The notes beneath the pieces are model-generated. The model was not told the origin of the DNA. It did no database searches and worked only from the letters and a program-made list of their open reading frames with translations. Shown one piece after another: positions 29,292 through 40,249 of a DNA stretch of 64,000 bases (positions within the stretch are counted from its first letter, which is position 1; each line of letters opens with the position of its first letter). Origin of the DNA: Echinometra lucunter (Eukaryota > Echinodermata > Echinoidea > Camarodonta > Echinometridae); contig CM057158.1 in assembly GCA_029962745.1 (NCBI GenBank), forward strand, positions 10,303,780 through 10,367,779, given 5' to 3'. The position numbers were made by a program, and so were the translations under genes.

Positions 29292-29971
29292 CACTTATTG
29301 CTTTAAAAGTCTGTTTTTGGATTTTCCTGTTCAATCTTTAAATAAAATGTATTCAAATTTCCTCTTAATTGGGTAGTTGGTAGTGTAGACAGCTTATCTT
29401 CTGTAAGCGTAAAGTCCAAGTAAGAGTAAAGAGTATACAACAGGTCATCAATAATAATGACTGTAAGCCTTTTAAAGCAATTCGATATCAACATCTGCAC
29501 AATTCCCTTTATGATAACTATTTGATGTAACTATGAAGAGGTAGGAATAAGGTAACACACTGACAAAGGGATACAGATAAGACAATTTCACTTTATTTTG
29601 AATTACTTTTCTACTATTCATCTTGAATGTATAATAAAGAGGAAGTCTACAAGGAACTCCAGGCTATGTGAGCTCCTGCTTTCTGACCAGCAAAATAGCA
29701 AGCAGTAAAGATTATAAATAACGAACATAGTTTTGTAGGTTTTTCGTGTTCGGGACAGTTCTATGCATGCATTCTCTAAAGAAAGTCTATCAAATTCATA
29801 TTGACAGGTAAAATAAACTGGAATATTGGTATATAATTTGCTTTTGCTCCGTAAACCATGCAATAAAAGTGCATATAACATGGGAATCGCGATGACGTTA
29901 CATTTCCAGCATTTATTGGCAACACGAGATGTTAAAATCAGGTGGTCTTTCGATCACGTGATCGTTTGCAA

Positions 29972-30082
29972 CTCGGTCACACCGCCGAACGGAATTCAAA
30001 CTGACCGATTCTCGGGGAAATGTTCATTACTATGTTCATTACTAGTGTTCTGTTTCAAGTCGGTCCCCTCGGTGTGACCGGG
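29972..30082. repeat. Small inverted-repeat element (CGGTCACACCG ends)
   Basis: CTCGGTCACACCGCCGAA on the left is matched inverted by CTCGGTGTGACCGGGT on the right, about 110 bp end to end. There is also a perfect GATCACGTGATC palindrome just outside at 29953-29964. A related 'tcacacc...gagtcc' stretch occurs near 36900. Probably a small MITE. Confidence 0.4.
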
Positions 30083-30301
30083 TATTCGGTTATGGCTCGG
30101 GTTTGAACGCTGATACCGATTTGGTTACCAGATATCGACATCTTTACATTATATTGGGAAAGCACGAATTCTAACAGAAGAAGCAAAGAAGTGACTTGGT
30201 TCTTGGTCCAAAAATAGCCAAGTGGCAGAAATATTCTTCACACTAGTCATGTAACAATGGAAATGTTAACCAGACTGAAACGGATCTCCCTCTTAATTAG
30301 T

Positions 30302-30395
30302 AGCTCTCTCTCTCTCTCCCTCTCTTTCTCTCTCTCTCTCCCGCTCTCTTTCCCTCTCTCTTATTCCTCTCTCTCTATCTCTCTCCCCCTTCTCG
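30302..30395. repeat. (CT)n microsatellite
   Basis: Interrupted CT dinucleotide tract with scattered CCT and TTT breaks. Confidence 0.9.
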
Positions 30396-30764
30396 TTCCT
30401 CCTTTTATATCGAACCTCAAAATTATTGTTAAAACCATACTTTACATGCAGGTAAATGAACATCACCCCAATGCAGCGAATAGAATTGGCTTTAAGATTA
30501 TTCTTTATCTGCCTTAGTATATTGTGTAAGATTTGGTAATTGAGGTTCCTACACGAACCTATCCACTGACCCGCAGGCAGAAATCACGAAGACAGTAATA
30601 TCGAGGAAATACAGAATTGAACTATATGAAAGAAGTGCTTTCTCGCACCTGGCCATTTTTCCTATTCAGAATGGTGATCTCGCAGATCGGATCATGGCTA
30701 GTGTGAAGATGCAGCAATATCAAAATCCTTTTCAAAATGAGTATCGGATTACGTAGTCAGGATG

Positions 30765-30963
30765 GAGGTTCCGTGGTCCAGTGGTTAAAGGCGTTTGACT
30801 GGAGACGCGAGGGTCGGGGGTTCGATCCCAAGCATGGCACTTATGCCCTTGAGCAAGTCATTTTTAAAAAATCTACATTGCTCTTTTATCGTACATAATC
30901 AATGAAGTGCTATAGGCATATTGATACCAATGTGTGCATGTGTGTTTAATTAAAAAAAAAAAG
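30765..30963 (+). repeat. tRNA-derived SINE, plus strand
   Basis: The head has an A-box-like TGGTCCAGTGGTTAAAGGCG and a good B box GGTTCGATCCC with about 45 bases between, the geometry of an internal polymerase III promoter in a Ser/Leu-type tRNA. It continues TGCCCTTGAGCAAGTCATTT and AATCTACATTGCTC, the usual SINE body, and ends in an A-rich tail (30949-30963). The lack of an acceptor-stem pairing and the long non-tRNA body show it is not a functional tRNA gene. Confidence 0.7.
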
Positions 30964-33947
30964 ATTATGAGCACGATTTATAAAACCCTGCAGGGTTATT
31001 CTGTAAGGGGTTCGGAGATAAAGTGATGTGTTCTGAACCCATTATGAACATTCAAGAAGAGGCATGACTCTGCGTAGCTATCAGTGAATTTCAGGAATAA
31101 ATATGGGTTATGAAACAGTAGTTTTAGGCAAACTAGATGAAATAAAAACCATATCATATAAGGAATCTGAGATATCCACAAGCATGGCAAATCAGTCTGT
31201 GGCCTCGGGGTTCTAGCTTACAATCAATCGTAAGTCTTGCTGGAACCAATCGAGATATTTGACAAGGAAAAGCACGTGCAGCTGGAACACTGATCCCACT
31301 TTGCTTGTGGGGAGATTGATTGGAAGAATCTGTAAGCCCCCTTTATGGCATCGGAAAACCTGTTAATGGTTTTCGAGAAAATATCTCCCTATATTCCTGA
31401 GCAATGATTCCAAATTTTTTTTTCCTGAAGTTGTCCTTCATGTTACAAAATGTGCAACATGTGAAGGTATGTAATGTCTCTGATAGAGAAAACATCTTCA
31501 TGATTTTCCTTCATAATCTTTCCCTTTAAAAGATGTTTTAACCCACAGACCGCTGGAACCGGGTAGCCCCTGTATTAAGCCTATAGGAATAAAAGATTTC
31601 ACTTGTCAAAGGGTTAATTGTCCGCTTGTTAGCTTGTATATGGTAAAACAGAAGAAAGATCAATACGAAAGCCTAAGCATAAATTCAAGAGTAGCATTTA
31701 TTTTAACTCGTCAATCATAGCAAGAATATTGCTTGCCCGTTGGCATCAAGTTAGGCATCATTAGACACGTATGTATAAGTTGAGATTTCTTTATTGTTAA
31801 GCTAAATGTATACTTTTTTACACAAGACGGGAGAGGGTGCATCTCCAAAACATTACAGAGAATTTTCTTATAACAAGAAACCTCACATAGCTCCAACGAG
31901 AACGACAAAGTATGCAGGGTGACGAAATACATTTACTGTATTTCTTCCATTTGTTAAAGTAAAGAAGTGACGCATAACAATTTAAAATTGAGGGGTAGAG
32001 AACCCCCAAACAAGCAGTCATTAAACAAGTGACCAAACAACAAAAACGTAATCTTCAAGAATTAATCGCAAATTCTTAAACTGAGTCCACCTTCGTGCCA
32101 ACTTCAAATAAGTAGTACCTCAGTTACACCACAAAGATCGGTGCCATCCTGACGATATAGGCACAAACTTGCACTACCTCGAATGGCTAATAATAATCTT
32201 GTCGATTTTCCGTCGGTCTGGAGTCGCTGTATAGCAGTGTGACTTGAGTATGAAAGCTAGGCCAATGGATTCAGCCACGGGAGATGCGATCACGGAGTTC
32301 GACCCTGCTCGTGTTTCTCCTAGGCGGCCTCGTTCACCGGTACGGTCAGAGAAGAGTTGGTACTAACCTTACTCGAGGCGAGTCACGACACTCTGTTATT
32401 GCTGTCATGCCTGCATGCAAGGGATAATTGAAAGTGTGTTTGTCCTATACGCCTCGTCCCGGGGGAGGTTTTATTCATGAAAATGTGCTGTTTATTTTCG
32501 TTGCAGTCCACTCAATTCTCCCGCGCTTTCTGTACCTCCTTTAGTTCCTTCTGACGAGCTCATGAACAAAATATAAACAATCTCAGTATATACTGTGTCA
32601 TTTAAAGAGGCCTTTAAGACAGAGAAAACACTATTAAATGTATATTAGTTTGATGTATTGTCATGAAATGCTCTTACACAAGTCCCTTCCTTTAAAAAAA
32701 GTAGGGAGTAGCAGTGGGATTGCTCTCTGCATTATCTGATCAACTACACGTTAATCATGTTAATCCACGGTACCAATGTTTTTTAAGTACCGTGAAAATA
32801 ATCCTACCTGGGGACACAATTCATCGTGTACAATCCCTGGTCATAGTCATAACAGACGAGATTGGATGGAACAAACATGTACACATATGCAAAGCGTCAG
32901 TAGAACGCCTAAACGCCCGTCAAATGATCTGATAGTGCGAAGGGGTCGTCATTTTGTCGCCCATTTCGACAGGACACGACGCCAGCCTCGTCAAGACGTA
33001 ATTTATGAGAAACCTTTTATTAAACCTTCAGTAACCGTGGCGTAACTACAACTTCATAAATAGAGAGGGTGGAATTCTCCAAAGGCAGGGTCAGGACCAG
33101 GCCCGGTAAATTCCGCCATGTTTAGGGGGACCATTTTGGTTTATACCATAGGGAATTAATATGTCTATGGTCAGCACGGCGAAGGAAATCTGGACAGTCA
33201 GTCTTGCGTCCTCTCAATACATTCATTTCCTGGCATTTTTTTTTTTTTTTTTTTTTTGGGGGGGGGGGCGTTTCTCCTTACTATTGCATGTCCCACCGTA
33301 AAAGCTTTAATGCAGAGTCTCATTTGCATTCGGATATATAAAATTTCTCTCATATCTCATCTTATTGCGTTTCTGCTGTCAGTGACTACTTTTAACAAAC
33401 TTGGATAATACATTATGCAATAACTGAAAATTTGTTTTATTTGTTAATGTTAGACGAATCTGAGAAATCTATCAAATCGATGATCATAAAAATATATTTC
33501 TAAAAGTCTTATTTCTATTAAGGTTAATAAAGCAACAAATAATTGTGAATGATGAGTAAATGTGAACATTTTCTGTTTCGTTCAACCTGGTTTGTTAAAG
33601 TTGCAATACAATTTTCTGGGGAGGGGGATAAAAGAAAACGCCAAAACGAACCCTGCACATTACCTTTAAACAGGACAAAATACAGAGTGCAGCTTCAAAA
33701 TATCGATCAAATTTGGTTAAAGAAATAGCCTCAGACATGTCTTGTTTAGACAAGCCAAGGGCATGTGATGCAAGGTTTAGACGACGGTTCTAAAATAATG
33801 TTATTCCTCGCCCGAAATTTATGACGAAGCATTGATCGTCACCCGAGTGTATTTCATCAAAGAAGACCAGTGCAACCTTCTTTTTGCCCAATGTTCATCT
33901 GTCTGTATTCTACTGCCGTGTTTTTGTAGGAAACCCGTTTGTGTTGA
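30964..33947. other. Late part of the 28-kb intron; no gene seen
   Basis: No domain-bearing ORF. A somewhat GC-richer stretch near 32200-32400 includes a B-box-like GGAGTTCGACCCTG but no convincing A box. A T23/G10 run junction lies at 33239-33268, just past this stretch's repeats. Confidence 0.5.
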
Positions 33948-34194
33948 GAAGATCAAGTTGAGTTGAGGGCTATGCCATCGTCCTGACGTATAGTCATGGG
34001 CAGTCTAAAATGATGCCCCTGTTTGTCCTCAGCAAAGGGCACTTCAATATGGGAATCTGTCTTTGATCCATGAGAAGATCAAGTTGAATTGAGGGCTACG
34101 CCACTGTCCTAACGTATAGTCATGGACAATCTAAAATGCTGCCCTTTTGCCCTCGGCAAAGGGCACTTCAATGTGAGAAGCTTTCTTTGATATA
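33948..34194. repeat. Tandem duplication, two units of about 123 bp
   Basis: Two copies beginning GAGAAGATCAAGTTGA(G/A)TTG follow one another directly. Both carry CTGACGTATAGTCATGG or a close variant and end with GCAAAGGGCACTTCAAT. Divergence is visible but modest. No coding potential recognised. Confidence 0.8.
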
Positions 34195-34962
34195 TAGGTT
34201 GCAGTTGGAAAACTTCCATCTGGTAAGAAATGCGTGTTCACCTGATGCCAAATTTTAGCCACTTCGTAACTTCTGTTTAGTGCTTAATTCGTCTATTCTC
34301 TGTCGTAATATCATAGTGCATCTACCCGCTTACAGTTCCCTTGAATAATATGACAGCAAGATTTAGGAATTAAACAGATTAAACATAAATCTGGAGGCTA
34401 TGGGGGCGGGTGGAACACAGGACTATGTACGTTATTTTTTTCACCTTATGCGTAGTCAAGTAAAAATTAATTTTGTGTGATTATGAGTCAATGCACCCAC
34501 TATTATTGGCACTAATCATCCAAATTCTATCCATGCTATAAGCAGACCTATTCTCGACTTCATCACAAATGACATTGAAGTTAAAGTAAAGCATAATAAG
34601 GTTATCATGGGAAATTTGTACATGTATTGTATATCAGGTACCATTCCAGCTCTAACTGATTTTTAGCACCCCAAATCATAATCAAAATTGCATTAATGCT
34701 TTGATTGTGAGTTAGCCAGTAAATCAGTCTTTGCACTCAAAATCACTTCAATTTGTACTTTTCTGAATTTAGATATTATTTGGGTGCTATGCTTATTAGT
34801 TTGAACCCCAATCATTTCAGTAATATCCTTTAGGGAGACATCAATCTACAGTAAGTTGTCACCCTCAAATGGGTAACTGGTATAAATTTTATTCCCTGAA
34901 CTCTCTCTGTTTCATACATCATGTACATGTATATTTAAACCATGATAACGGTTAGTTTGATT

Positions 34963-35101
34963 GACTGATTGATTGATTGATTGATTTTATTTGCCAAGCC
35001 TCCAAAACACAACAATGGATATATAAATCGAAGAATAACAGATCAGTAAGCTTGACCAGGATAACCCACGAAAGCTCGAAAGCTTATTTCCAGTTGGGGT
35101 C
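34963..35101 (-). repeat. 3' end of a non-LTR retrotransposon with (TCAA)n tail
   Basis: On the minus strand it reads GGACCCCAACTGGAAATAAG, then a stretch with CTTTCGTGGGTTATCCTGGT, and GGCAAATAAAATCAATCAAT with the tetranucleotide tail at 34986-34963. This is the layout of the 3' end of LINE elements seen in many marine animals: the last codons, a short UTR and a tetranucleotide tail. Only the extreme 3' end is present, a typical 5'-truncated insertion. It lies about 200 bp upstream of exon C. Confidence 0.55.
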
Positions 35102-35298
35102 CACGATATATATATGAACAAAATAATTAATGAGTTAAAATCAGTAATGGTGGAGTTGAAGCTGTAGTAATAATGTCCAAAGCCCCATTTAGAGGCGCAT
35201 AAAGACATTGTAACAATTCATATACGCCATACAAGAGTGTAAATATGCAATAATCGCTAAACCTGCTATACATTTCACCTTTTCCCTCATTTTTCCAG

Positions 35299-35452
35299 GT
35301 GATATGACAGACTGGAGTCACCCACTGTTTCTCATCTACCAAGACCCGTGTCGGTTGAAGCCTGGTCTGGATAAACACTGGACAGTAGGCACACTGATGC
35401 GATCTCAACGTCTACACGACGAAGAGGTGGCCACACCTGAAAACCTGCAAAG
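35299..35452 (+). CDS. SMPD3: nSMase2-like exon C (Y-x-D-P-C-R block)
   Basis: The acceptor ends TTTTTCCAG at 35298 and the donor is GTAAAA from 35453, a slightly weak match to consensus. The exon completes a Ser codon from exon B and gives 50 further residues including SHPLFLIYQDPCRLKPG, the acidic DEEV and ATPENLQ. These match the vertebrate nSMase2 segments H-S-L-F-x-x-Y-R-D-P-C-R-L-x-P-G, Y-D-E-x-V and T-P-D-N-L-Q in the same order and spacing. The good conservation of this non-catalytic part is evidence that the protein is still under selection even though active-site residues in the two upstream exons are changed. Confidence 0.92.
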
Positions 35453-35764
35453 GTAAAAATCTAATCAACATTACGGATTAAATTTGACAGTTTGAAAGTT
35501 TTTCCTCGAAGTATGAAATATATCATATTATTTCATCCATATATACGCCCAAAATAATAACATCGTCTTGAAGTCTGCACTGAAACAACATGAATGTTGA
35601 CATTTAGTTCAGAATTGAAAAGAATTTTCATGGTGGGGCGAGGGGAGTGTGGATTTTCATTTATTTTCTTCTCTCTTGCACTGTTATATCGTCGAAGGAC
35701 ATTATTAAAATTGATGTTAACCCGTTGACTACGGAAAATACAGTATTCCAAAAGACTTAGTACA

Positions 35765-35926
35765 GGGGAGCGTTTCATGATAGGACTTGTCGGATGTTTT
35801 ATCCAACAAAAAGTCTGTTTTATCCGACAGTTGCCACAGTAAGGATGCTTCTCAGCCAATCAAAATCAAGGAAAGATGTCAGATCTGACAACTTGTCAGA
35901 CAACAAATGTTGATGAAACGCTCCCC
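35765..35926. repeat. Hairpin MITE-like element (GGGGAGCGTTTCAT ends)
   Basis: The left end GGGGAGCGTTTCATGA pairs with the right end ATGAAACGCTCCCC. The next inner segments (ACTTGTCGGAT against GATCTGACAACTTGTC) also pair. The centre GGATGCTTCTCAGCCAATCA is closely shared with the element at 37928-38096, so the two are related. Confidence 0.6.
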
Positions 35927-37216
35927 CGGGCCCACCAGGTTTCAGTAGCCAATGGGTTAATTCAGGAAATGAACTTCCCCAGCCTCCTTCGATAATCATA
36001 AGAAGTCAGTGTGATTAGTACAGTCGTTTGTTAGCTCGAGTCCACGTCCCTTGCAAAAAATGGATTTTGGTCGTTATGGGTACCTGGTCGTAGAAAATAT
36101 CGCAAGAAAACCAAAGTAATCAGTTCCTCCCTAAGAAAAAGCGCTTCCTGAATCCAATTAGTTATTATCATAATGATAGTTAGTGGTATTCCAGTTTTGT
36201 TCAAACCTATAATCCGTCATCGGCTATTCGCATATCCCATAATGCGTCAAAGGATCAGTTGCGCCCATATGCAAAATGATTTTTTTGAGATCCATGTCCG
36301 TGCTTGTGTAGTGTCAATATACCAATTTAACAATTTCATATCGTTACACTGAATATCCACGTCATCGCACAATTCCTGCACACTCCTCTCACCTCATTTA
36401 CTTCATTTCCTTCTCACAATTTCCATCTTATACCTTCGTCATTTTTCAACAACAGCCTCAAGCATTTTACCTCAGTTTTTAACATTGCCCTTGCTCCTTC
36501 TTTTTCTCATCTTTGTGCCCAAATACTGAGATTATGCTGTGATCGCGGAATCGATTAATTTAGGAGTGGGGGCGCAGACAATCAGTGAGCAGGTGCTCGT
36601 GATAATAATGTTTAGACATTAAAAGAAAATTCAGGTGTTCGTAATTGGATGAAAATGGAAAGGTGTATGTCAGCGTTGACTGACAGCCTCGTCATTTCGA
36701 TCTCCGCTTTGACACGGTTGTTGTCTGTTTGTGAGCACGATGATTTGGGTGTATGACTATGAATCAATTGGCTGGAAAAACTAAACAGTTAGATGTACCC
36801 TGGAAAGTGATTTGCTAAAAGCTGCTCACTTCTGAGTCATCAGAGAGTGCAACTAGGCCCATGATTATCACGGTTTAGCACTACCACTATAAAACCTCTG
36901 TCACACCAACGAGTCCGACCCAAGGACCGACCAGACACCGAAACAAAACCATTGCACCCCATGGAAAATAATTTTTCGGTTTAAAAATCGATGTGCACTC
37001 GGTTTGGCGATGTGACTGAGGTATTACGATGCTTTTTCCTCCTTCGTGATCTTTAAGCCTGCATGGAACAAAAAATGAAGTGAAACTTGATACGAATTCA
37101 TCGAGTTGACGACTGACGAAAAGTGCCCGAGGAAGAATGAGCCTCAAATTATAAGGGAATACGTAGATTGAATGATCTGCCATTCTTTATCTGCTTATAT
37201 TCTCATAAAGCAAAGT

Positions 37217-37285
<69 letters not shown>
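37217..37285. repeat. (CT)n microsatellite
   Basis: Almost pure CT dinucleotide tract of about 34 units in the intron between exons C and D. Confidence 0.95.
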
Positions 37286-37290
<5 letters not shown>

Positions 37291-37927
37291 AGGGAATATG
37301 CTGGACTACATTTTGATTGAAAGGATTTTACTTTATTTACTTATTAAGTATTACAACTTCTTTCCGTCTCGTGAACTTCTTTTGAAACCATAAATATACG
37401 GAATAGAAATACCTCGAATACACGCTATGTGAAATGTTTTCCAGTTGGTACAACCTTATTGAAAACTCTTGATATCAAACAGGCATATGACTGTACTTTG
37501 GGAAAGCTTTGCTTGAGTTGCATCGATCTGAAGTCCGATATCATGAGAAATTAATACCTACTAAATATCTGGCTCCATCTAATAGTCTGATTTAATACAA
37601 AACAAATTTGATCGCGGAGATATGGGTCGTTTGGAATCGATCTTCTACAGACTTTTGTCCACAAGAGTCGCCTTCGGAAAATGTCATGTCGATATTTCCC
37701 TTTGGTATAACACATACAAACAACAAGAATAAAAACAACAGAAAAACGTGTTATTAGAACGTGGAGAAATACCCCCCCCCCCCCCCCAACTTGTCGCATC
37801 TATTGTTCTGCCAGTTTTCTCCGATTCTTTGGTCTCGGAGAACAATATTGGAAAAAAAAAGGAGGTGGTTGTACTGGGTAGGTAATCTTGTTCTATAGGA
37901 GGTAGTTGTCCAGGATGGAATAGACCA

Positions 37928-38096
37928 GGGCACTTTTTCATGAAAGTTGTCAGCACTGACAAGTTGTCAATCTCTGACAGTTACCAAATTAACAGTCAGT
38001 GACCAGTGCTTCTCAGCCAGTCAAAACCAAGGATTTTACTGAAATTGTCAGAGACTGACACTTGTCAGTGCTGACAACTTTCATGAAAAGGTGCCC
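37928..38096. repeat. Hairpin MITE-like element (GGGCAC...GTGCCC)
   Basis: The left end GGGCACTTTTTCATGAAAGT is inverted at the right end CTTTCATGAAAAGGTGCCC. The next layer GTTGTCAGCACTGACAAG is also repeated inverted. The centre GTGCTTCTCAGCCAGTCAAA resembles the centre of 35765-35926. Full-length fold-back with no ORF. Confidence 0.65.
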
Positions 38097-38301
38097 AGAA
38101 GATACATTCTCCTAGTAATAAACAATGCATGTGGGTATAATGGATGTAAAGCATCCTCTGCACGGTACGGAGGAATTGTAGTATCCTTCAAGGTCGTCAG
38201 TTTTCTTAACATGATGGAGATGCTGCTACAAATCAAATTCATGAAAACATGATGCTCAAAACAAATCGCACAGTTCTGATATTTTCCTCATTGTCCTTTT
38301 A

Positions 38302-38420
38302 TTGTGGTAAAGTGGATTAGACACTGGACTGTGCATTGATCAGTAGGGTAAGCTGGTAAGTGGCTCAAATCCCTGCCATTGCGCTTTCGTCCATTGGCAA
38401 GAAATCATCTACAGATGAGG
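38302..38420 (+). repeat. SINE-like tRNA-derived fragment
   Basis: TGGTAAAGTGGATTAGACAC resembles an A box and GGCTCAAATCCCTGCC a B box, spaced as in tRNA-derived SINEs. The tail is unclear. It lies about 180 bp upstream of exon D. Confidence 0.35.
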
Positions 38421-38602
38421 TTACTGACTGCTTTGTGGAATTATTTCCTGAATGCACTGGTGCGTTGGTAAAGGGACCACTTTTAAATTTCCACATCTCT
38501 CTGGAAACGCATGAGGACGTTTATATCGGAATTTATTGTGATCCGTACAAGAAGGATTATCATAATCTTTTAATATTATCATCATCTTCTGTTTCTTTCC
38601 AG

Positions 38603-38774
38603 GGTGTTAGAGAACAGTCAGAAGCGAAGTACTTACGTGGAAGACGTGAAGGTATGGGAAGGAACTGAAGGGCAGCTCCCGTGGAGTACGTTTGATCTGA
38701 GGAATTACCAAGGCAACGGGAAAAGAAGGGTTGATTACGTGCTATGCAGCAATTACAACACACACATGATGCAG
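38603..38774 (+). CDS. SMPD3: nSMase2-like exon D (G-N-G-x-R-x-D-Y block)
   Basis: The acceptor is TTTCTTTCCAG ending at 38602 and the donor is GTTTGA from 38775, which is atypical at position +3. The first base completes an Arg codon (AG from exon C plus G). The 57 residues that follow begin VLENSQKRSTYVED and include NYQGNGKRRVDYVL, matching the family block G-N-G-R-R-I-D-Y-M-L. The segment between the two is more divergent. The Asp of the D-Y motif is kept. The exon ends in phase 0 with an MMQ tripeptide. Confidence 0.9.
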
Positions 38775-39220
38775 GTTTGAAATAGCTTAGTTTTCAGGCA
38801 GATGCGTTGCTATGGCAACTGGAGGGATGAGTGAGAAAGTCTGTATACTTAATCTATAGAGGGGAGGGATAAACATTAACATTCCCCTTTTTTGTTCCGC
38901 CTGATATTTTTTTGTGATGGAATTTTATTTGATGGAGTTAGATGGCACTGCCCCTTTCTATGGGAATTACGAGTTTCTGACATTGTTTTCATATTGATTT
39001 TAATTCCAAAAAATGTATAAACAAACAAACAACGGATAGTGAAATTATTGACCAGTCTCCAACATAAGTCTTCCTGTCTTTCAGGCGTGGTGGGAGACGT
39101 ATGATTCATATAGGCATGCAGAGTCCTGTGAAGAAAATGTAGCTAGGCTTTAGGCCATGATATAATCTGATATGAACATACTTTCTGATGGTATGTTAGT
39201 TTATGCTATTTTTATTCAAT

Positions 39221-39381
39221 TTCTTTCTCTCTCTTTCTCTCTCTAACACACACCCACACACACACATACCTCCATTTTCCCCTCTCCCCCTTTCCCTCAT
39301 CAACCCCCCTGGAATTTTTTTTTTTCCTTTTCATACTTTTCTCTTTCCCCTCTCTCTTTTTGTCGCTGGCTACCTACTCGT

Positions 39382-39428
<47 letters not shown>

Positions 39429-39620
39429 CCTCTCTCTCTCCCTCTTCTCTCTCTCTTTCTTTCTCTCTCTCCCTCTTTCTCTTTCTTTCTCTCTCCCTCT
39501 TTCTCCCTCTTTCTTTCTCTCTTTCCCTCTTTCTCTCTCTTTCTTTCTCTCTCTCCCTCTTTCTCTCTCTTTTTCTCTCTCTCTCTCCCGCTTTCTCTCT
39601 CTCTTTCTTTCTCTCTCTCC
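39221..39620. repeat. Long (CT)n/(CTTT)n tract abutting a splice acceptor
   Basis: Mostly C and T for about 400 bases, interrupted only by short CA-rich and T-run pieces (39246-39310 and a poly-T at 39317). From 39380 on it is a near-pure CT/CTTT/CCCT array that runs directly into the TAG acceptor of exon E. Ser/Leu/Phe-rich ORFs here are artefacts. Confidence 0.9.
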
Positions 39621-39623
39621 TAG

Positions 39624-39809
39624 GAGTGTGAGGACTATGCCTTCGTGACCCAGCTGGCCACCTTGACCGATCACATCCCTATCAGTATGACCTTATCCAC
39701 CTCACTAGGCCCTGCCTGCGTCAAAGGCTGGCCTTCGAATAACGACACCGGTCGAGATGAGACTGATCGTCCACGGCGATGTCGACTACAGTACGAGACC
39801 ACCGTATGA
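39624..39809 (+). CDS. SMPD3: nSMase2-like terminal exon E (T-D-H motif and stop)
   Basis: This exon starts immediately after CTCTCTCCTAG, the end of a CT tract of about 400 bp that acts as its polypyrimidine tract, and reads 61 codons to the TGA at 39807-39809. YAFVTQLATLTDHIPISM matches the nSMase2 C-terminal block F-x-T-Q-L-S-G-L-T-D-H-L-P-V. The catalytic-type Asp-His pair (DNase I His252 position for the His) is intact. About 40 residues follow, rich in Arg, Asp and Thr (TGRDETDRPRRCR), which is longer than the tail of vertebrate nSMase2, which ends soon after this motif. No certain polyadenylation signal is seen close by; AATAAA occurs at about 43131, but that would give a long 3' UTR. 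Confidence 0.92.
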   Translation, partial: ECEDYAFVTQLATLTDHIPISMTLSTSLGPACVKGWPSNNDTGRDETDRPRRCRLQYETTV

Positions 39810-40249
39810 CGACGGTCGTCATCGATGACTGCGGTGGTTCATAGACATTAATCCTTAATTTATTGTGATGATGATGATAGTGTTTTTATACGGTAGATAG
39901 GGTGGATTTGTAATCTCATTCAAGATCACAATTATTATGCTATGTATTTTTACATATTATCTTATTACACGAATATTGAAATCATTTATGTTTAATGGGA
40001 GCAAAGAGAAATTCATTTTAAGAAAAGAGAACGATTTAGGAATCAAAGCGAGAATTATGAAAAAAGAGTTCAGAAGAAAAAGATGGAGATTCATCCGAAA
40101 AGAAAATTCAAAGGGAAGGAAAATTATGATATTGTGATACTGAAACAGGCAAGGATTATATTCATAGTAAGCTTAGATTAAATGAATAATTGTCTTGATG
40201 AAAGCAAATGAAGAACAGTAAAAGACCAGAGAGATCTTAGGAACTTTTA
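39810..40249. other. Downstream of the SMPD3-like stop, presumed 3' UTR
   Basis: AT-rich; a short (GAT)n run near 39867. A Lys/Arg-rich ORF at 39937-40137 has no recognised domain and lies in A/G-rich DNA. Confidence 0.5.

Larger units (their letters stand above)
20043..29971. other. Middle of the 28-kb intron; no gene seen
   Basis: Holds (CT)n at 21067-21122, (ATAA)n near 21938-21980, (CAA)n at 22629-22653, (GA)n at 24173-24192 and 24325-24363, C runs at 25516, 27067 and 27797, and the SINE and (GAT)n listed separately. Ser/Leu- or Arg/Glu-rich ORFs over the dinucleotide tracts are artefacts. No exon matching the nSMase2 family was found between exons B and C, and their phases join directly. 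Confidence 0.55.

Noticed and set aside
28950..29294. ORF starting with a poly-His run
   Set aside because: Produced by the (GAT)n microsatellite; no domain follows.
30765..30840. Functional tRNA gene
   Set aside because: A and B boxes are present, but the acceptor stem does not pair and the sequence continues into a SINE body with an A tail.
32270..32345. Possible tRNA-like or SINE head (GGAGTTCGACCCTG B box)
   Set aside because: No acceptable A box at the right distance and no SINE body downstream.
39203..39631. Ser/Leu-rich and Arg/Glu-rich ORFs of over 120 codons
   Set aside because: They are six-frame readings of the CT array next to exon E. The same applies to ORFs over the tracts at 21067, 24325, 30302, 47138, 48258, 62484 and 63489.
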